Assembly: GCF_003048535.1 (NCBI RefSeq)
Contig: NZ_PIRQ01000002.1
Coordinates: 1-64,000, forward strand
Direction: 5' to 3'
From: Campylobacter concisus
Lineage (GTDB): Bacteria > Campylobacterota > Campylobacteria > Campylobacterales > Campylobacteraceae
DNA length: 64,000 nt
The notes beneath the pieces were generated by a model, which had not been told where the DNA came from, ran no database searches, and was given only the letters and a program-made list of their open reading frames with translations. A program made the position numbers and the translations under genes. Below are positions 27,199 through 37,452 of the stretch, piece by piece (within the stretch, counting starts at the first letter, position 1; every line of letters begins with the position of its first letter).

Positions 27199-28452
27199 TT
27201 AGCCGTTTATCTGATAGACTCTTTTTCGCTGGCTTGAGCTGCCGATGTTTAGAATTTTGCGGTATTTGGTGATAGTTCGGCGAACGATTTGGATGTTAAA
27301 TTTAGCTTGGATTAGCTCTTGAATTTTTAGATCAGAAAGTGGTTTTTTGTGGTCTTCGCCTTTAATGAGCTCTAGTAAAAATTCCTTTATTGCAGCGTTT
27401 GAGATCTCATCGTCAAAGCCAGTTGAAAAGAAATTTTTAAGTGCGACCGTACCTCTTGAGCAGCTTAAATATTTATTCGCAATCGCCCTTGATATGGTTG
27501 ATGGGTTGCGCCCAAGCTCGTCTGCTAGGTCTTTTAGCTTCATAGGCTTTATATCGCCACCCAAAAAGTAGTCATATTGATACTCAACTATCATAAGCCC
27601 TATCTTATAAAGCGTTGCTTTTCTCATCTCAAGGGCGTCTATGAGCTCGCTTGCCTCTTTTATGCGCGAGCTTACAAAAGCCTCTTTCTCGTCTAGTCCC
27701 TCGGTGTCAACCAAAATTTCTGGATAGTACTCGTCATTTATCTGCACGCTTATGCCACTGCTTGTGCTTAACACAAAGATGTCAGGCACCTTTTGGCTCG
27801 CCTCTTCTAGATACTCGATAGCTGGGGGATTTTTAAATTTTTTTATGATCTTTAGCGCTTCGTCGTAAAATTTAAGCTTTCTAAGCTTTTCTATATTTTC
27901 AAAATTTAAGATGATCTTTTTCGCGCACTCTATGATCCCTTCACTTGCCTCAACCTCGCTTAGCTGAAACAAAAAGCTCTCTTTGATATCCTTTGCACCC
28001 ACGCCACATGGCTCAAGGTAGGCAAATCTCGCCCTAACCCGCTCCACTTCGCTCTCGTAAAAATCAGCAAAAATTTCATTATCATAGGAAAAATAACCCT
28101 CGTCGTCTAAACACTCAATAATCTTATACGCAATATCTTGTGACTTTTGCGTGGGAAAAAGTGGTGGATTTATCTGGCTGGCGAGCTTTTCATAGAGGCT
28201 TTCTTTATAAATGCTTAAAGCTTCGATGCTCTCACTTACTGAATTTTTACTAACCTGCTCAAAAAAATTTCGCTTTTTTTCGCTTTTTTCTAAATTTTTA
28301 TGTTCGATCGTAGCAAATGGGTTCTCTTTTATAAAAGGCTCAAGCGTCTCTTTTAGCTCATCAAGCCCACTTTGAAGAATGGGAAGCCAACTTCGCAGTG
28401 TTTGATTTAGTTTTATCTTTGGCGCTAAAGTTTGCTTTTGCCTTAGCATCAT
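27199..28452 (-). CDS. rpoN: RNA polymerase sigma-54 factor
   Basis: Alternative sigma factor of 417 residues that in Campylobacter drives the middle flagellar regulon with FlgR. Region I is the Leu/Gln-rich N terminus (LRQKQTLAPKIKLNQTL), followed by the core-binding domain, a helix-turn-helix (GRNPSTISRAIANKYL) and the RpoN box VRRTITKYRKIL near residue 396. It starts directly after the lptB stop, the conserved lptB-rpoN order. MM at the start leaves ATG 28452 or 28449. Length is slightly under the proteobacterial norm, as in other Campylobacterota. Confidence 0.95.
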   Translation of the reverse strand: MMLRQKQTLAPKIKLNQTLRSWLPILQSGLDELKETLEPFIKENPFATIEHKNLEKSEKKRNFFEQVSKNSVSESIEALSIYKESLYEKLASQINPPLFPTQKSQDIAYKIIECLDDEGYFSYDNEIFADFYESEVERVRARFAYLEPCGVGAKDIKESFLFQLSEVEASEGIIECAKKIILNFENIEKLRKLKFYDEALKIIKKFKNPPAIEYLEEASQKVPDIFVLSTSSGISVQINDEYYPEILVDTEGLDEKEAFVSSRIKEASELIDALEMRKATLYKIGLMIVEYQYDYFLGGDIKPMKLKDLADELGRNPSTISRAIANKYLSCSRGTVALKNFFSTGFDDEISNAAIKEFLLELIKGEDHKKPLSDLKIQELIQAKFNIQIVRRTITKYRKILNIGSSSQRKRVYQING

Positions 28453-29181
28453 CTACTCAAGAAGTTTAAATTCTTCGCCAAGATAGTGCGTTCTAACGAG
28501 CTTGTTGTTTGCCACTTCGCTCGCACTGCCGCTTGCTAGCAGCGAACCATCCTTGATAACGTAGGCTCTGTCGCAAATAGCTAGCGTCTCACGGACGTTG
28601 TGATCAGTTATCAAAACGCCGATGCCTAGCTTTTTAAGGTCTCTAACGATGCTTTGGATGTCGCTAACCGCGATAGGATCGACGCCTGCAAATGGCTCAT
28701 CCAGCAGTAAAAATTTTGGCTTTATGATGAGGCTTCTAGCGATCTCACAGCGTCTGCGCTCGCCACCACTTAGGCTAACACCCTTTCTTAGGCGAATAGG
28801 CTCGATATTTAGCATATTTAGCATCTCATTTACTCTTTTTGATATCTCTTCTTCGCTTTGATTTAAAATTTCAGCTCCAAGAAGTAAATTTTCTTCGACA
28901 CTTAGCTCTTTAAATATGCTTGATTCTTGCGGCAAATAGCCAATGCCAAGGTGCGCTCTTTTGTGAAGCGGGACGTTTGTGATCTTTTCATCATTTAAAA
29001 AGACATCTCCGCTAGTTGGTGAGATGAGCCCACAGATCATATAAAAAGTAGTCGTCTTTCCAGCACCATTTGGTCCAAGAAGCCCCACAACCTCGCCACT
29101 ATTTACCTCTAAAGATATGCCTTTTATGATCTCAGTTTTTTTGATCGTCTTTTTTAGATCTTTTACTTCTAGTTTATGCAC
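28453..29181 (-). CDS. lptB: LPS export ABC transporter ATP-binding protein
   Basis: Cytoplasmic ATPase of the LptB2FG complex that extracts lipopolysaccharide from the inner membrane, 242 residues. Walker A GPNGAGKTT is at 36-44, the signature is LSGGERRRCEIARSL, and Walker B is FLLLDEPFAGVDP. The family-specific SGGERRR and FAGVDP sequences identify LptB rather than an amino-acid transporter ATPase. It overlaps tsaE by eight bases and abuts rpoN. Confidence 0.94.
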   Translation of the reverse strand: MHKLEVKDLKKTIKKTEIIKGISLEVNSGEVVGLLGPNGAGKTTTFYMICGLISPTSGDVFLNDEKITNVPLHKRAHLGIGYLPQESSIFKELSVEENLLLGAEILNQSEEEISKRVNEMLNMLNIEPIRLRKGVSLSGGERRRCEIARSLIIKPKFLLLDEPFAGVDPIAVSDIQSIVRDLKKLGIGVLITDHNVRETLAICDRAYVIKDGSLLASGSASEVANNKLVRTHYLGEEFKLLE

Positions 29182-29572
29182 TTATAACCTCGTATTTTCT
29201 ACCATTTTTGCTAGGAAAAATTTTTACTAATGTATAGCTTTCGCCGTTTTTCTTTAGAGCCTTCTCTAAATTTTCATCGCCCCACTCTACTAGATGAAGC
29301 CCATCTTCAAATAGATTTTCAAAAAGACCATTTTTGACCATCCCGTCAAATCCGATCTGGTAAATGTCGTAGTGGTAGATATCTTTACCATAAATTTGCA
29401 TCAAAGAAAATGTCGGCGATGTCACGCTCTCATCTATGCCGTGCGCTTTGATGATCGCCTTTACAAGCGTTGTTTTGCCACTTGCTAGATCGCCACTTAG
29501 TAGCACTACGCCACTTTTTGGCAGCACCCGCACAAGCTCATCAAGCTCATTTTCTAAAAGCTCAAAAACCAT
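29174..29572 (-). CDS. tsaE: tRNA t6A37 modification ATPase TsaE
   Basis: Small P-loop ATPase that works with TsaD/TsaB to make t6A at position 37 of ANN-decoding tRNAs, 132 residues from ATG at 29572. Walker A GDLASGKTT is at 27-35, followed by the family motif VTSPTFSLMQIY and HYDIYQI. The ATG overlaps the TGA of the S4 gene (TGATG). A TTG one codon upstream is less likely. It overlaps lptB by eight bases, forming a tight four-gene operon. Confidence 0.93.
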   Translation of the reverse strand: MVFELLENELDELVRVLPKSGVVLLSGDLASGKTTLVKAIIKAHGIDESVTSPTFSLMQIYGKDIYHYDIYQIGFDGMVKNGLFENLFEDGLHLVEWGDENLEKALKKNGESYTLVKIFPSKNGRKYEVISA

Positions 29573-29817
29573 CAAAGCTCTTTTACATATTCGCTTTGAG
29601 CGCTTTTTGGTATGCTTTTTGTAGTTGGGATCGCAAGCACTTCGTATCTCGCCTCACGAGCTAGAAATTTGATGGTGATCACGTCGCCGATCTTGACATC
29701 TTTAGCCGCTTTTGCCTGCACGCCGTTTATGCTCACAACGCCACTTTTACACATATCTTCGCTAACGGCACGCCTTTTGGTGATATTTACTACGTTTAAA
29801 AATTTATCTACTCTCAT
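29572..29817 (-). CDS. S4-domain RNA-binding protein (RqcP/Hsp15-like)
   Basis: An 81-residue protein made of one S4 RNA-binding domain (MRVDKFLNVVNITKRRAVSE, then GVVSINGVQAKAAKDVKIGD). It resembles the HP1423/RqcP/Hsp15 group. Relatives bind stalled 50S subunits carrying peptidyl-tRNA and help alanine tailing or rescue. It is the first gene of the S4-tsaE-lptB-rpoN run. Only the S4 fold is certain; ribosome rescue is inference from family members. Confidence 0.87.
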   Translation of the reverse strand: MRVDKFLNVVNITKRRAVSEDMCKSGVVSINGVQAKAAKDVKIGDVITIKFLAREARYEVLAIPTTKSIPKSAQSEYVKEL

Positions 29818-29850
29818 GCGGCGGATTTTAACAAAAATAGCCTTAAATTT

Positions 29851-30678
29851 TTAATCCTTTAGATATTTTAAAAGCTCTTTTAAATTTAGAGGTATGACGC
29901 TGCCATGGGTTTCATTTTTAAAAAGCTCAAAGTGAGAATTTACGCCACTTTGCTTTAAAATTTGAGCCAAATCACTCGCCTTTAAAATGCCAGCTTTATC
30001 CGTTTTGCCCTTTCTCTTTTCAAGCTCGCCAACGCTAAGAAAGACAAATTTGGCTTTTAATTTCTCTTTAAATTTACCCTCACTAACATTTTGCTTTAAA
30101 ATTTCAGACTCGCCCCACCAAAGAGATGGTGAAGCGATAAAGAAATTTGAAAAGATGCCCTCATCTTTAAGCAAGGCATAAAGCGTGAAAAGCCCGCCAA
30201 AAGAGTGGCCATAAAGGCTTTTTTGGCTATTTTGCACGTTAAATTTCTCATCAATTAGCGGCACTAAATTTTTAGTTAAAAAGTGGTAAAACGCATCTGC
30301 GCCACCACCTTTGCTAAACTCCTCGCCATCTGCCTTTGGCGTGAGATCTCTTGTGCGTTTTTCTACTTCGTAGCTTTTGTCTGTGTCATATCCTATGCCT
30401 ATTATTAGTGGAGCAGATGAGCCATTAAATTCATTTAAAAGCATATTAAACTGGGCATTTGCATCAAGCAAGAAAAGCACGTTTTTAAACTCATTTTGCC
30501 CCTTTAGCTTGGCTGTGAAAATTTTATAAATTTCATCATTCGCGCTTATTTTAAAGGTCGAAATTTCAAATTTACTAGCAGCTTTTTGACTAAGTGGCTC
30601 AGGCGTTTGACTAGGCCCTGCGTGCAAAGTCTGTGTCAAGCCAAGCGTAAAAAGCAAAAATTTAAACGCTCTTACCAT
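29851..30678 (-). CDS. Periplasmic alpha/beta-hydrolase, siderophore trilactone esterase-like
   Basis: A 275-residue hydrolase with a signal peptide ending TLHAGPSQ, so it is periplasmic. The nucleophile elbow GHSFGG lies near residue 155, and a late His is in ETHGSVIPLNLKELL. It resembles the IroE/BesA/Cee group that opens enterobactin trilactone so iron can be used. It overlaps the TonB-dependent receptor stop by seven bases, implying one transcript and a joint role in ferric siderophore use. The specific substrate is inferred from context. Confidence 0.82.
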   Translation of the reverse strand: MVRAFKFLLFTLGLTQTLHAGPSQTPEPLSQKAASKFEISTFKISANDEIYKIFTAKLKGQNEFKNVLFLLDANAQFNMLLNEFNGSSAPLIIGIGYDTDKSYEVEKRTRDLTPKADGEEFSKGGGADAFYHFLTKNLVPLIDEKFNVQNSQKSLYGHSFGGLFTLYALLKDEGIFSNFFIASPSLWWGESEILKQNVSEGKFKEKLKAKFVFLSVGELEKRKGKTDKAGILKASDLAQILKQSGVNSHFELFKNETHGSVIPLNLKELLKYLKD

Positions 30679-32771
30679 TTTGCAGCGACCTTAAACCAAA
30701 ATCTCCTGCCCTCTTGCGGATAAAAGTAATATGTATTTCCCACGAGCGCCTCATCGTATCTTACTTTATCAAAGATATTATAAGCATTTAGGCTAAGTGT
30801 TAGGTGCTTGTTTGCGTCCCAGCTTACGCCTGTATCGAAGGTGAGTAGGTCCTTTGTGTTCTCTCTTATGCTGTTGCCAGCACCAAAATTTACACTTGTT
30901 AGCTTACTCTCATAGTTTGTGGTGAAGAATGTTTTTACACTCTTAATTGGTTTATAAGCAAGTGTTGCATGAAATGCATGCTCTGGCGTTGCCGTAAGGC
31001 TTTTGCCGTCAAGTCTGGCTAGATTTGTCTCACTAAATTTCATAGGTCCTCTTGGCGTATTTATAGTTGGGTTGCCAGTTTTTATCTTTGACTTATTATA
31101 GGTGTAGTTTGAGCTTAGATTTAGATTTGAAAGGATGTCGTAGTCGCCACTTAGCTCCACGCCCCAAACAGTCGCACCTTCTATGTTAAAGTAAGTTCCC
31201 CAGCCAGGACAATTAACGTGTGGTGCACCTGCGCAAGTGCCAAAGGCAGGAATTTTATTAACGTTACTGCCATCAGTGTCTAAGATCTTATCTTTAAACT
31301 CATTTCTAAAAAGCGTTACCGAGCCTCTAAAATCAGCCTGATTGTCATAATATGCCCCAACTTCGTATGTTGTGCTCTTTTCTGGTTTTAGATCTTTGTT
31401 GCCAAAATCAACTATTCTCCAGCCACCCTGGATAGTGCCTACTTCTGGGGAGATTTGATTGACATTTGGCGTTTTATAGCCAGTCGCTATGCCACCTTTT
31501 AAGCTTAGCGTATCTGTGGCATTATAGACTAGGTAGGCTCTTGGCGAGAGGTGGTTACCAAAAAATTCGTTGTGCGTGAGCCTTGAACCAAGCGTTAAAA
31601 ATAGCTTCTCTTCTAAAATTTGCCACTCATCCTCGATAAATCCTGCATGCTCGCTCATCGAGTAGGTCTTTGGATCTTTTAAGCCGTTTCTTGAGGCGTT
31701 TGAGACGATGAAGGTCGTGCCGACATTTTGTTTGCTAAAGTCATAGCCAAAAGTTAGAGTGTGTGCGCCAAAAAACGTTGTAAATTTAGAGTTAAAGTTG
31801 TGATTTTTGGCTTTTGCTGGTATAAATTTGTCAAAAAGGCTCGTTCTTTGCGTCTCATCATAAATGTAGCTGATATCGGCATTTAGGCTATCAAATTCAC
31901 CAAGATAGCCCACGCCATAGCTCTTTTTCTCGTAGTCATAATTATCTAATGGTCTTTTTCTTGGGTCTGGATCGGCTGATTTGCCAACCGTTTTTGAATA
32001 ATCATGCCTTTCGTTTGAGCCAAGGATAAAAAATTTATTATGTTCATCTGGCGTGATCCAAAGCTTTGCACTTAAATTTCTCTTATCACTCTTTTGATAA
32101 CCGCCTTTATAGTTATCCTCGTCTCTTAGCTTTTTGTATCCCCAAAGCTGAAGCGCTAAAAACTCTTTATAAAGAGGTAAATTTAGATAAAAGTCGCCCT
32201 GCCTGCCGTCTCCTATGCCTTTATGTGTGTTTATCGTGGTTGAGATGCCGACGTTGCCGCTAAATTTTGAAAAGTCTTTTTTGGTGATGATGTTGATAAC
32301 GCCTCCAACCGCGTCGCTACCATAAAGCGAGCTCATAGGGCCACGGATAACCTCTATACGCTCGATCGCTTCAGCTGGTGGGATGAAATTTGAGTTCATA
32401 TCCCCTGCTCCGCCTTTTGGGTTTGCGCTGCTTGAGTTTACTCTTTTGCCATCAATTAAAACTAGAGTTTGAGATTTTTCCATGCCACGTATCGAGATAC
32501 CACTAGCTGCTCCGTCCTCGCCGCCAACGACATTTACGCCTGGCACCTTTTGAGCGATAGAGTGGAGCGAAGTAAAGCTATCTTTTGTAAGCTCATCGCC
32601 TTTTATTACGCTGATACTTGCAGGAGCTTCTTTAATCTCCTGTGAAAAACCACTAGCACTTACTACAATGCCATCAAGTTTTGTTTCGTTATTGTCTTTA
32701 TGCTCTGCTCCAAAAAGAGAATTTGCCACACAAACACTAAGGCAAATGGCAATAAAATTTGTTTTTCTCAT
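30672..32771 (-). CDS. TonB-dependent outer membrane receptor (CfrA/FepA-like)
   Basis: Outer membrane siderophore receptor, 699 residues from ATG at 32771 (ribosome site GGAAT). A track to 32855 would add 28 hydrophobic residues before the true signal peptide (MRKTNFIAICLSVCVANSLF). A TonB-box-like LDGIVVSAS precedes the plug domain (APASISVIKGDEL to GVINIITKK). The 22-strand barrel ends in FKVAAKW, an aromatic last residue as required. Similarity in layout to Campylobacter CfrA and the adjacent trilactone esterase suggest a ferric catecholate ligand. A Fur-box-like site lies upstream. Confidence 0.9.
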   Translation of the reverse strand: MRKTNFIAICLSVCVANSLFGAEHKDNNETKLDGIVVSASGFSQEIKEAPASISVIKGDELTKDSFTSLHSIAQKVPGVNVVGGEDGAASGISIRGMEKSQTLVLIDGKRVNSSSANPKGGAGDMNSNFIPPAEAIERIEVIRGPMSSLYGSDAVGGVINIITKKDFSKFSGNVGISTTINTHKGIGDGRQGDFYLNLPLYKEFLALQLWGYKKLRDEDNYKGGYQKSDKRNLSAKLWITPDEHNKFFILGSNERHDYSKTVGKSADPDPRKRPLDNYDYEKKSYGVGYLGEFDSLNADISYIYDETQRTSLFDKFIPAKAKNHNFNSKFTTFFGAHTLTFGYDFSKQNVGTTFIVSNASRNGLKDPKTYSMSEHAGFIEDEWQILEEKLFLTLGSRLTHNEFFGNHLSPRAYLVYNATDTLSLKGGIATGYKTPNVNQISPEVGTIQGGWRIVDFGNKDLKPEKSTTYEVGAYYDNQADFRGSVTLFRNEFKDKILDTDGSNVNKIPAFGTCAGAPHVNCPGWGTYFNIEGATVWGVELSGDYDILSNLNLSSNYTYNKSKIKTGNPTINTPRGPMKFSETNLARLDGKSLTATPEHAFHATLAYKPIKSVKTFFTTNYESKLTSVNFGAGNSIRENTKDLLTFDTGVSWDANKHLTLSLNAYNIFDKVRYDEALVGNTYYFYPQEGRRFWFKVAAKW

Positions 32772-32828
32772 GACTATTCCTTTTTTAAATTTTAAAACCA
32801 AAAAATTTAACAAAGTGTATATAAAAAT

Positions 32829-32847
32829 AATATTAATTATCATAATT
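32829..32847 (-). promoter_or_regulatory. Fur-box-like operator before the TonB-dependent receptor
   Basis: On the minus strand AATTATGATAATTAATATT matches 14 of 19 positions of the classical Fur box GATAATGATAATCATTATC. It lies 58 bases before the receptor ATG. A/T-richness raises the chance of a random match, but the gene content makes iron control likely. Confidence 0.5.
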
Positions 32848-32934
32848 TTAAACAATAACCTTTTTTGTAAAAATTTCTAGTAAAATCTTAAATTATTTAT
32901 TAAATTAATTTATTAAAGATTAATCAATTTAGGC

Positions 32935-32940
32935 TAAAAT
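32935..32940 (+). promoter_or_regulatory. Minus-10 box for argG
   Basis: TAAAAT in TTAGGCTAAAATACG, 27 bases before the argG ATG and after long A/T tracts typical of Campylobacter promoters. Confidence 0.55.
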
Positions 32941-32967
32941 ACGACCATTTTAACAAAAGGAAGAGCT

Positions 32968-34191
32968 ATGAAAAAAGACGTAAAAAAAGTGGTTTTAGCA
33001 TACTCTGGCGGACTTGACACAAGTATCATTTTAAAATGGCTTCAAGATGAATATAACTGCGAAGTAGTTACATTTACAGCTGACATCGGACAAGGCGAAG
33101 AGCTAGAGCCTGCACGTAAAAAAGCCTTAGCGCTTGGTGTAAAGCCTGAAAATATTTTTATAGAAGATTTAAGAGAAGAATTTGTACGTGATTATGTATT
33201 TCCAATGTTTAGAGCAAACGCAGTCTATGAGGGTGAGTATCTGCTTGGCACATCGATAGCGCGCCCGCTAATAGCAAAACGCCAAAGCGAGATCGCAAGA
33301 CTTGTTGGCGCTGATGGTGTGAGTCACGGGGCAACAGGCAAAGGCAACGACCAAGTTCGCTTTGAGCTTGGATACTACGCACTTGGCGATAATCTAACCA
33401 TCATCGCTCCATGGCGCGAGTGGGATCTAAATAGCCGTGAAAAACTTTTAGCATACGCTGAGAAAAACGGCATAGATATCACTAAAAAACCAGGCAAGAG
33501 CCCATACTCAATGGACGCAAATTTACTTCACATAAGCTACGAAGGTCTAGTGCTCGAAGATCCGAGCCACGCACCAGAAGATGATATGTGGAGATGGAGT
33601 GTTGACCCTAAAAATGCCCCAGACAAGAGCGAGATTATTGAGATCGGCTATGAAAAAGGCGATCCAGTAAGCATAAATGGTAAAAAAATGAGCCCAGCTG
33701 AAATTTTAACCGAGCTAAACCGCCTTGGCGCAAAACACGGTATCGGCAGACTTGACATAGTAGAAAACCGCTCAGTTGGTATGAAGAGCCGCGGCTGCTA
33801 CGAAACTCCAGGCGGTACGATAATGCTAAAAGCTCACCGCGCGATCGAGAGCATCACGCTTGACCGCGGTGCGGCTCACTTAAAAGATGAGATCATGCCA
33901 AAATACGCCGAGCTAGTCTATAACGGCTACTGGTGGTCACCTGAGCGAAATATGCTCCAAGCGCTCATCGACAAGAGCCAAGAGCACGTAAATGGCTCTG
34001 TAAAAGTTGAGCTTTATAAAGGCAATGTGATCATCCTTGGCAGAAGCAGCAAAAATGATAATCTATTTAGCGAGGCATACTGCACGTTTGAAGAGGACAG
34101 CGTTTATGACCAAAAAGATGCAGAGGGATTTATCAAGCTAAATGCACTTCGCTTTATAATCGCACGCAAAAATGGGCGAAAATTTGACTAA
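32968..34191 (+). CDS. argG: Argininosuccinate synthase
   Basis: Cytoplasmic enzyme joining citrulline and aspartate with ATP in arginine biosynthesis, 407 residues. The PP-loop is [10 protein letters not shown] at 9-18. Other family motifs are [26 protein letters not shown] and [23 protein letters not shown] precedes the ATG. Length matches the family. Confidence 0.96.
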   Translation: MKKDVKKVVLAYSGGLDTSIILKWLQDEYNCEVVTFTADIGQGEELEPARKKALALGVKPENIFIEDLREEFVRDYVFPMFRANAVYEGEYLLGTSIARPLIAKRQSEIARLVGADGVSHGATGKGNDQVRFELGYYALGDNLTIIAPWREWDLNSREKLLAYAEKNGIDITKKPGKSPYSMDANLLHISYEGLVLEDPSHAPEDDMWRWSVDPKNAPDKSEIIEIGYEKGDPVSINGKKMSPAEILTELNRLGAKHGIGRLDIVENRSVGMKSRGCYETPGGTIMLKAHRAIESITLDRGAAHLKDEIMPKYAELVYNGYWWSPERNMLQALIDKSQEHVNGSVKVELYKGNVIILGRSSKNDNLFSEAYCTFEEDSVYDQKDAEGFIKLNALRFIIARKNGRKFD

Positions 34192-34215
34192 TAATAAAAT
34201 TTAAAAAGGATAAAA

Positions 34216-34662
34216 ATGAAAGTATTATTAATAAAAGATGTAAAAGGACTTGGAAAAGCTGGCGAGATAAAAGAGGTAAAAGACGGCTACGGTAATAACT
34301 TCTTAATCGGCAAAGGCTTTGCAAAAGCAGCCACTCCAGATGTTCTTCGTCAATATGAAGCAGCTCAAAAAAGAAAGGCTGAAGAGCTAAAATATGAGAT
34401 CGCAAATTTAGAAAAACTAAAAGAAGAGCTTGCAAAAGTGACAGTCGTCATCAAAAAAACTCTTGGCGCAAATGGCTCGCTTTTTGGTTCGGTCTCAAAA
34501 GAGGAGATCGCAGCAGAGCTTGAAAAAACGCATCATTTAGTTGTCGAGAAAAAAGCGATCGATATGGATACGCATCTAAAAGCGGTAGGTCTTTATGACG
34601 TTCATGTAAAGCTTGGACACTCGATAAATGCGAGCTTAAAGGTTGATGTGCAAGGAGAGTAG
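34216..34662 (+). CDS. rplI: 50S ribosomal protein L9
   Basis: Ribosomal protein of 148 residues binding 23S rRNA at the base of the L1 stalk. The N-terminal domain MKVLLIKDVKGLGKAGEIKE and the GYGNNFLIGKGFA segment are diagnostic. A long connecting helix and C-terminal domain (GHSINASLKVDV) follow. It abuts hslV with no gap, an order common in Campylobacter. Confidence 0.97.
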   Translation: MKVLLIKDVKGLGKAGEIKEVKDGYGNNFLIGKGFAKAATPDVLRQYEAAQKRKAEELKYEIANLEKLKEELAKVTVVIKKTLGANGSLFGSVSKEEIAAELEKTHHLVVEKKAIDMDTHLKAVGLYDVHVKLGHSINASLKVDVQGE

Positions 34663-35196
34663 ATGTTTCATGCTACAACCATCTTAGCCTACAAAGGCAA
34701 AAACAAGTCAGTCATCGGCGGCGACGGACAGGTGAGCTTTGGAAATACCGTCTTAAAAGGCAATGCCGTAAAAATTCGTAAAATTCATAATGGCAAAGTT
34801 CTAGCTGGCTTTGCTGGTAGCACCGCTGACGCGTTTAATCTCTTTGATATGTTTGAGAAAAATTTAGAGCATACAAAGGGCGATTTGCTAAAGGCGGTGA
34901 TAGAATTTAGCAAAGAGTGGCGTAAAGACAAGTATCTAAGGAAGCTTGAAGCTATGATGCTCGTGCTTGATAGGGATAAAATTTTCTTACTTAGTGGCAC
35001 TGGAGATGTAGTAGAACCTGAAGATGGCAAGATAGCAGCTATCGGAAGTGGCGGCAACTACGCTCTTTCAGCAGCCCGTGCTTTAGATAAATTTGCCGAT
35101 ATCGACGAAGAGGAGCTAGTCAAAGAGAGCCTCAAGATCGCCGGCGAAATTTGCATCTATACAAATACAAACATCAAAACTTATGTTTTAGAATAA
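34663..35196 (+). CDS. hslV: HslV peptidase subunit of the HslVU protease
   Basis: Threonine peptidase of the two-component proteasome-like protease, 177 residues. The protein begins [12 protein letters not shown], so a four-residue propeptide must be removed to expose the catalytic Thr (Thr5). [10 protein letters not shown] and the [14 protein letters not shown] segment match the family. hslU follows after eight bases. Confidence 0.96.
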   Translation: MFHATTILAYKGKNKSVIGGDGQVSFGNTVLKGNAVKIRKIHNGKVLAGFAGSTADAFNLFDMFEKNLEHTKGDLLKAVIEFSKEWRKDKYLRKLEAMMLVLDRDKIFLLSGTGDVVEPEDGKIAAIGSGGNYALSAARALDKFADIDEEELVKESLKIAGEICIYTNTNIKTYVLE

Positions 35197-35204
35197 GAGA
35201 GAGA

Positions 35205-36527
35205 ATGAACTTAACACCAAGAGAAATTGTTAAATTTTTAGATGACTATGTGATCGGTCAAAAGGATGCCAAAAAGATCATAGCTATCGCACTTCGCAAC
35301 CGCTACCGCCGTATGAAGCTTGAAAAGAGCTTGCAAGATGACATCATGCCAAAAAATATCTTGATGATCGGCTCAACTGGCGTTGGTAAAACTGAGATCG
35401 CAAGGCGTCTTTCAAAGATGATGGGACTGCCATTTATAAAGGTCGAGGCTAGCAAATATACTGAAGTTGGCTTTGTTGGTCGCGATGTTGAGAGCATGGT
35501 AAGAGACCTTGCTACGGCATCATATAATCTCGTAAAAAACGAGCAAAGTGAGAAAAATCAAGATAAAATCAACGCCTACATCGAAGAAAAGATCGTCTCA
35601 AAACTTTTGCCACCACTGCCAAAAGGAGCAAGCGAGGAGAAGCAAGCAGAGTACGCAAAGAGCTATGAAAAGATGCTAAATAGGCTAAGAAACGGCGAGC
35701 TTGATGAGCTAAGCATCGAGATAGAGGTGCAGCAAAACCCGCTTGAGGCTGGCTCAAACGTGCCACCTGATATGGCGCAGATGCAAGAGAGCTTTATAAA
35801 GATAATTGGCATCGGCGGTAAAAACATCAAAAAAGAGATGAAGGTAAAAGACGCTAAAAAAGCTCTTCAAAGTGAAGCAAATGATAAAATTTTAGACCTT
35901 GAGAGCATAAAAACTGAGGCTTTAAGAAGAGCTGAAAACGAAGGTATCATCTTTATAGACGAGATCGATAAAGTAGCCGTTGGCTCAGGTAGCTCAAACA
36001 GGCAAGATCCTAGCAAAGAAGGCGTGCAAAGAGACTTATTACCGATCGTTGAGGGCTCAAATGTAAATACAAAATTTGGAAATTTAAAGACAGATCATAT
36101 TTTATTTATCGCGGCCGGTGCCTTTCATATAAGCAAGCCAAGCGATCTCATCCCAGAGCTTCAAGGCCGTTTCCCACTAAGGGTCGAGCTTGATAGCCTT
36201 GATGAGGACGCGCTTTATCAAATTTTAACTCAGCCAAAAAATTCGCTTTTAAAACAATACATCGCCCTGCTCTCAACCGAGAATGTCGAGCTAGAATTTG
36301 ACGATGAAGCGATAAAAGAGATAGCTAGGATCGCTCATGCCGCAAATGAAAAGATGGAAGACATCGGTGCTAGACGTCTTCATACGGTGATCGAGCGCGT
36401 AATAGAAGATATCAGCTTTGAGGCTAGCGAAAAGAGCGGCGAGAAGATAAATGTGACAAAAGAGCTCGTAAAAGAGCGTCTAAAAGATGTTGTCGAAGAT
36501 CAAGACCTAGCGAGGTATATACTTTGA
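35205..36527 (+). CDS. hslU: HslU unfoldase ATPase
   Basis: AAA+ unfoldase feeding HslV, 440 residues from ATG at 35205, which follows GAGAGAGA. A frame open from 35151 overlaps hslV and adds 18 unlikely residues. [20 protein letters not shown] opens the protein. Walker A GSTGVGKT is at 56-63 and Walker B is [10 protein letters not shown]. The C-terminal tail DQDLARYIL is the peptide that docks into HslV. It overlaps era by four bases. Confidence 0.97.
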   Translation: MNLTPREIVKFLDDYVIGQKDAKKIIAIALRNRYRRMKLEKSLQDDIMPKNILMIGSTGVGKTEIARRLSKMMGLPFIKVEASKYTEVGFVGRDVESMVRDLATASYNLVKNEQSEKNQDKINAYIEEKIVSKLLPPLPKGASEEKQAEYAKSYEKMLNRLRNGELDELSIEIEVQQNPLEAGSNVPPDMAQMQESFIKIIGIGGKNIKKEMKVKDAKKALQSEANDKILDLESIKTEALRRAENEGIIFIDEIDKVAVGSGSSNRQDPSKEGVQRDLLPIVEGSNVNTKFGNLKTDHILFIAAGAFHISKPSDLIPELQGRFPLRVELDSLDEDALYQILTQPKNSLLKQYIALLSTENVELEFDDEAIKEIARIAHAANEKMEDIGARRLHTVIERVIEDISFEASEKSGEKINVTKELVKERLKDVVEDQDLARYIL

Positions 36528-37393
36528 AATCAGGCTTTGTTAGCATCATAGGGCGCACAAATGCTGGCAAGAGCTCGTTTTTAAATGCTTTGTTAAACGA
36601 AAAGATCGCCATCGTCTCGCACAAGCAAAATGCAACTCGCAGAAAGATAAATGGCATAGTTATGAACGGCGAAGATCAGATCATCTTCACCGACACGCCA
36701 GGGCTTCACGAGAGCAACAAGGCGATAAATCAACTACTAATTAGCCAAGCGATAAAATCGATGGGAGATTGCGATCTCATCGTATTTTTAGCGCCTATTC
36801 ATGATGATACAAGTGACTATGAGAAATTTCTAGCTCTAAATCCTGAAAAACCACACATCTTAGTGCTAACAAAAGTCGATGAGAGCTCAAATGCAAAGGT
36901 GCTTGAAAAGATCACTAAGTATCAAAAATTTCAAGATAAATTTGCAGCACTTCTTACTTTTAGCACCAAGCAGCCTACCTATAAAAAGCCGCTTCTTGAT
37001 GAAATTTGCAAGCTTTTGCCAGAGCATGAGTATTTTTACGATCCAGATTTTCTTACTTCAACAAATGAAAAAGAAATTTTTAGAGAATTTATACTTGAAG
37101 CGATCTATGAAAATTTAAGCGATGAGATCCCATATCTTAGCGATGCGATCATAAAAAGCGTAAAAGAAAAACCTAGCATTACTGAAATTTTTGCAAGTAT
37201 CATCACTGAGCGTGAAATCCATAAAAGTATGATCATCGGTAGGAATGGTGAAACGATAAAACGAATAGGAATTTTTGCAAGAAAGTTAATACAAAATTTA
37301 ACCGGATCAAAGGTCTTTTTAAAACTCGATGTAGTCGTTAAGAAAGGCTGGAGTAAAGAAGAAAAGAGCCTTAATAAAATAATTGGATATTGA
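36524..37393 (+). CDS. era: GTPase Era
   Basis: Ribosome-assembly GTPase binding the 3' end of 16S rRNA, 289 residues. G1 is GRTNAGKS at 10-17, G3 is DTPGLHE, G4 is TKVD, and the C-terminal KH domain carries [17 protein letters not shown]. The start is TTG at 36524, overlapping the hslU TGA (TTGA) and therefore probably coupled to it. A 59-base gap then leads to the transformation operon. Confidence 0.95.
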   Translation: MKSGFVSIIGRTNAGKSSFLNALLNEKIAIVSHKQNATRRKINGIVMNGEDQIIFTDTPGLHESNKAINQLLISQAIKSMGDCDLIVFLAPIHDDTSDYEKFLALNPEKPHILVLTKVDESSNAKVLEKITKYQKFQDKFAALLTFSTKQPTYKKPLLDEICKLLPEHEYFYDPDFLTSTNEKEIFREFILEAIYENLSDEIPYLSDAIIKSVKEKPSITEIFASIITEREIHKSMIIGRNGETIKRIGIFARKLIQNLTGSKVFLKLDVVVKKGWSKEEKSLNKIIGY

Positions 37394-37412
37394 TTTTTTA
37401 TTGTAAAAATAT

Positions 37413-37418
37413 TAAAAT
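37413..37418 (+). promoter_or_regulatory. Candidate minus-10 box for the Cts-like operon
   Basis: TAAAAT in AATATTAAAATACAG, 35 bases before the first gene at 37453, preceded by A/T-rich tracts. It would drive at least nine tightly overlapping genes. Confidence 0.45.
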
Positions 37419-37452
37419 ACAGCCCAATTAGAGCATTATGAGGTAAATTTTT

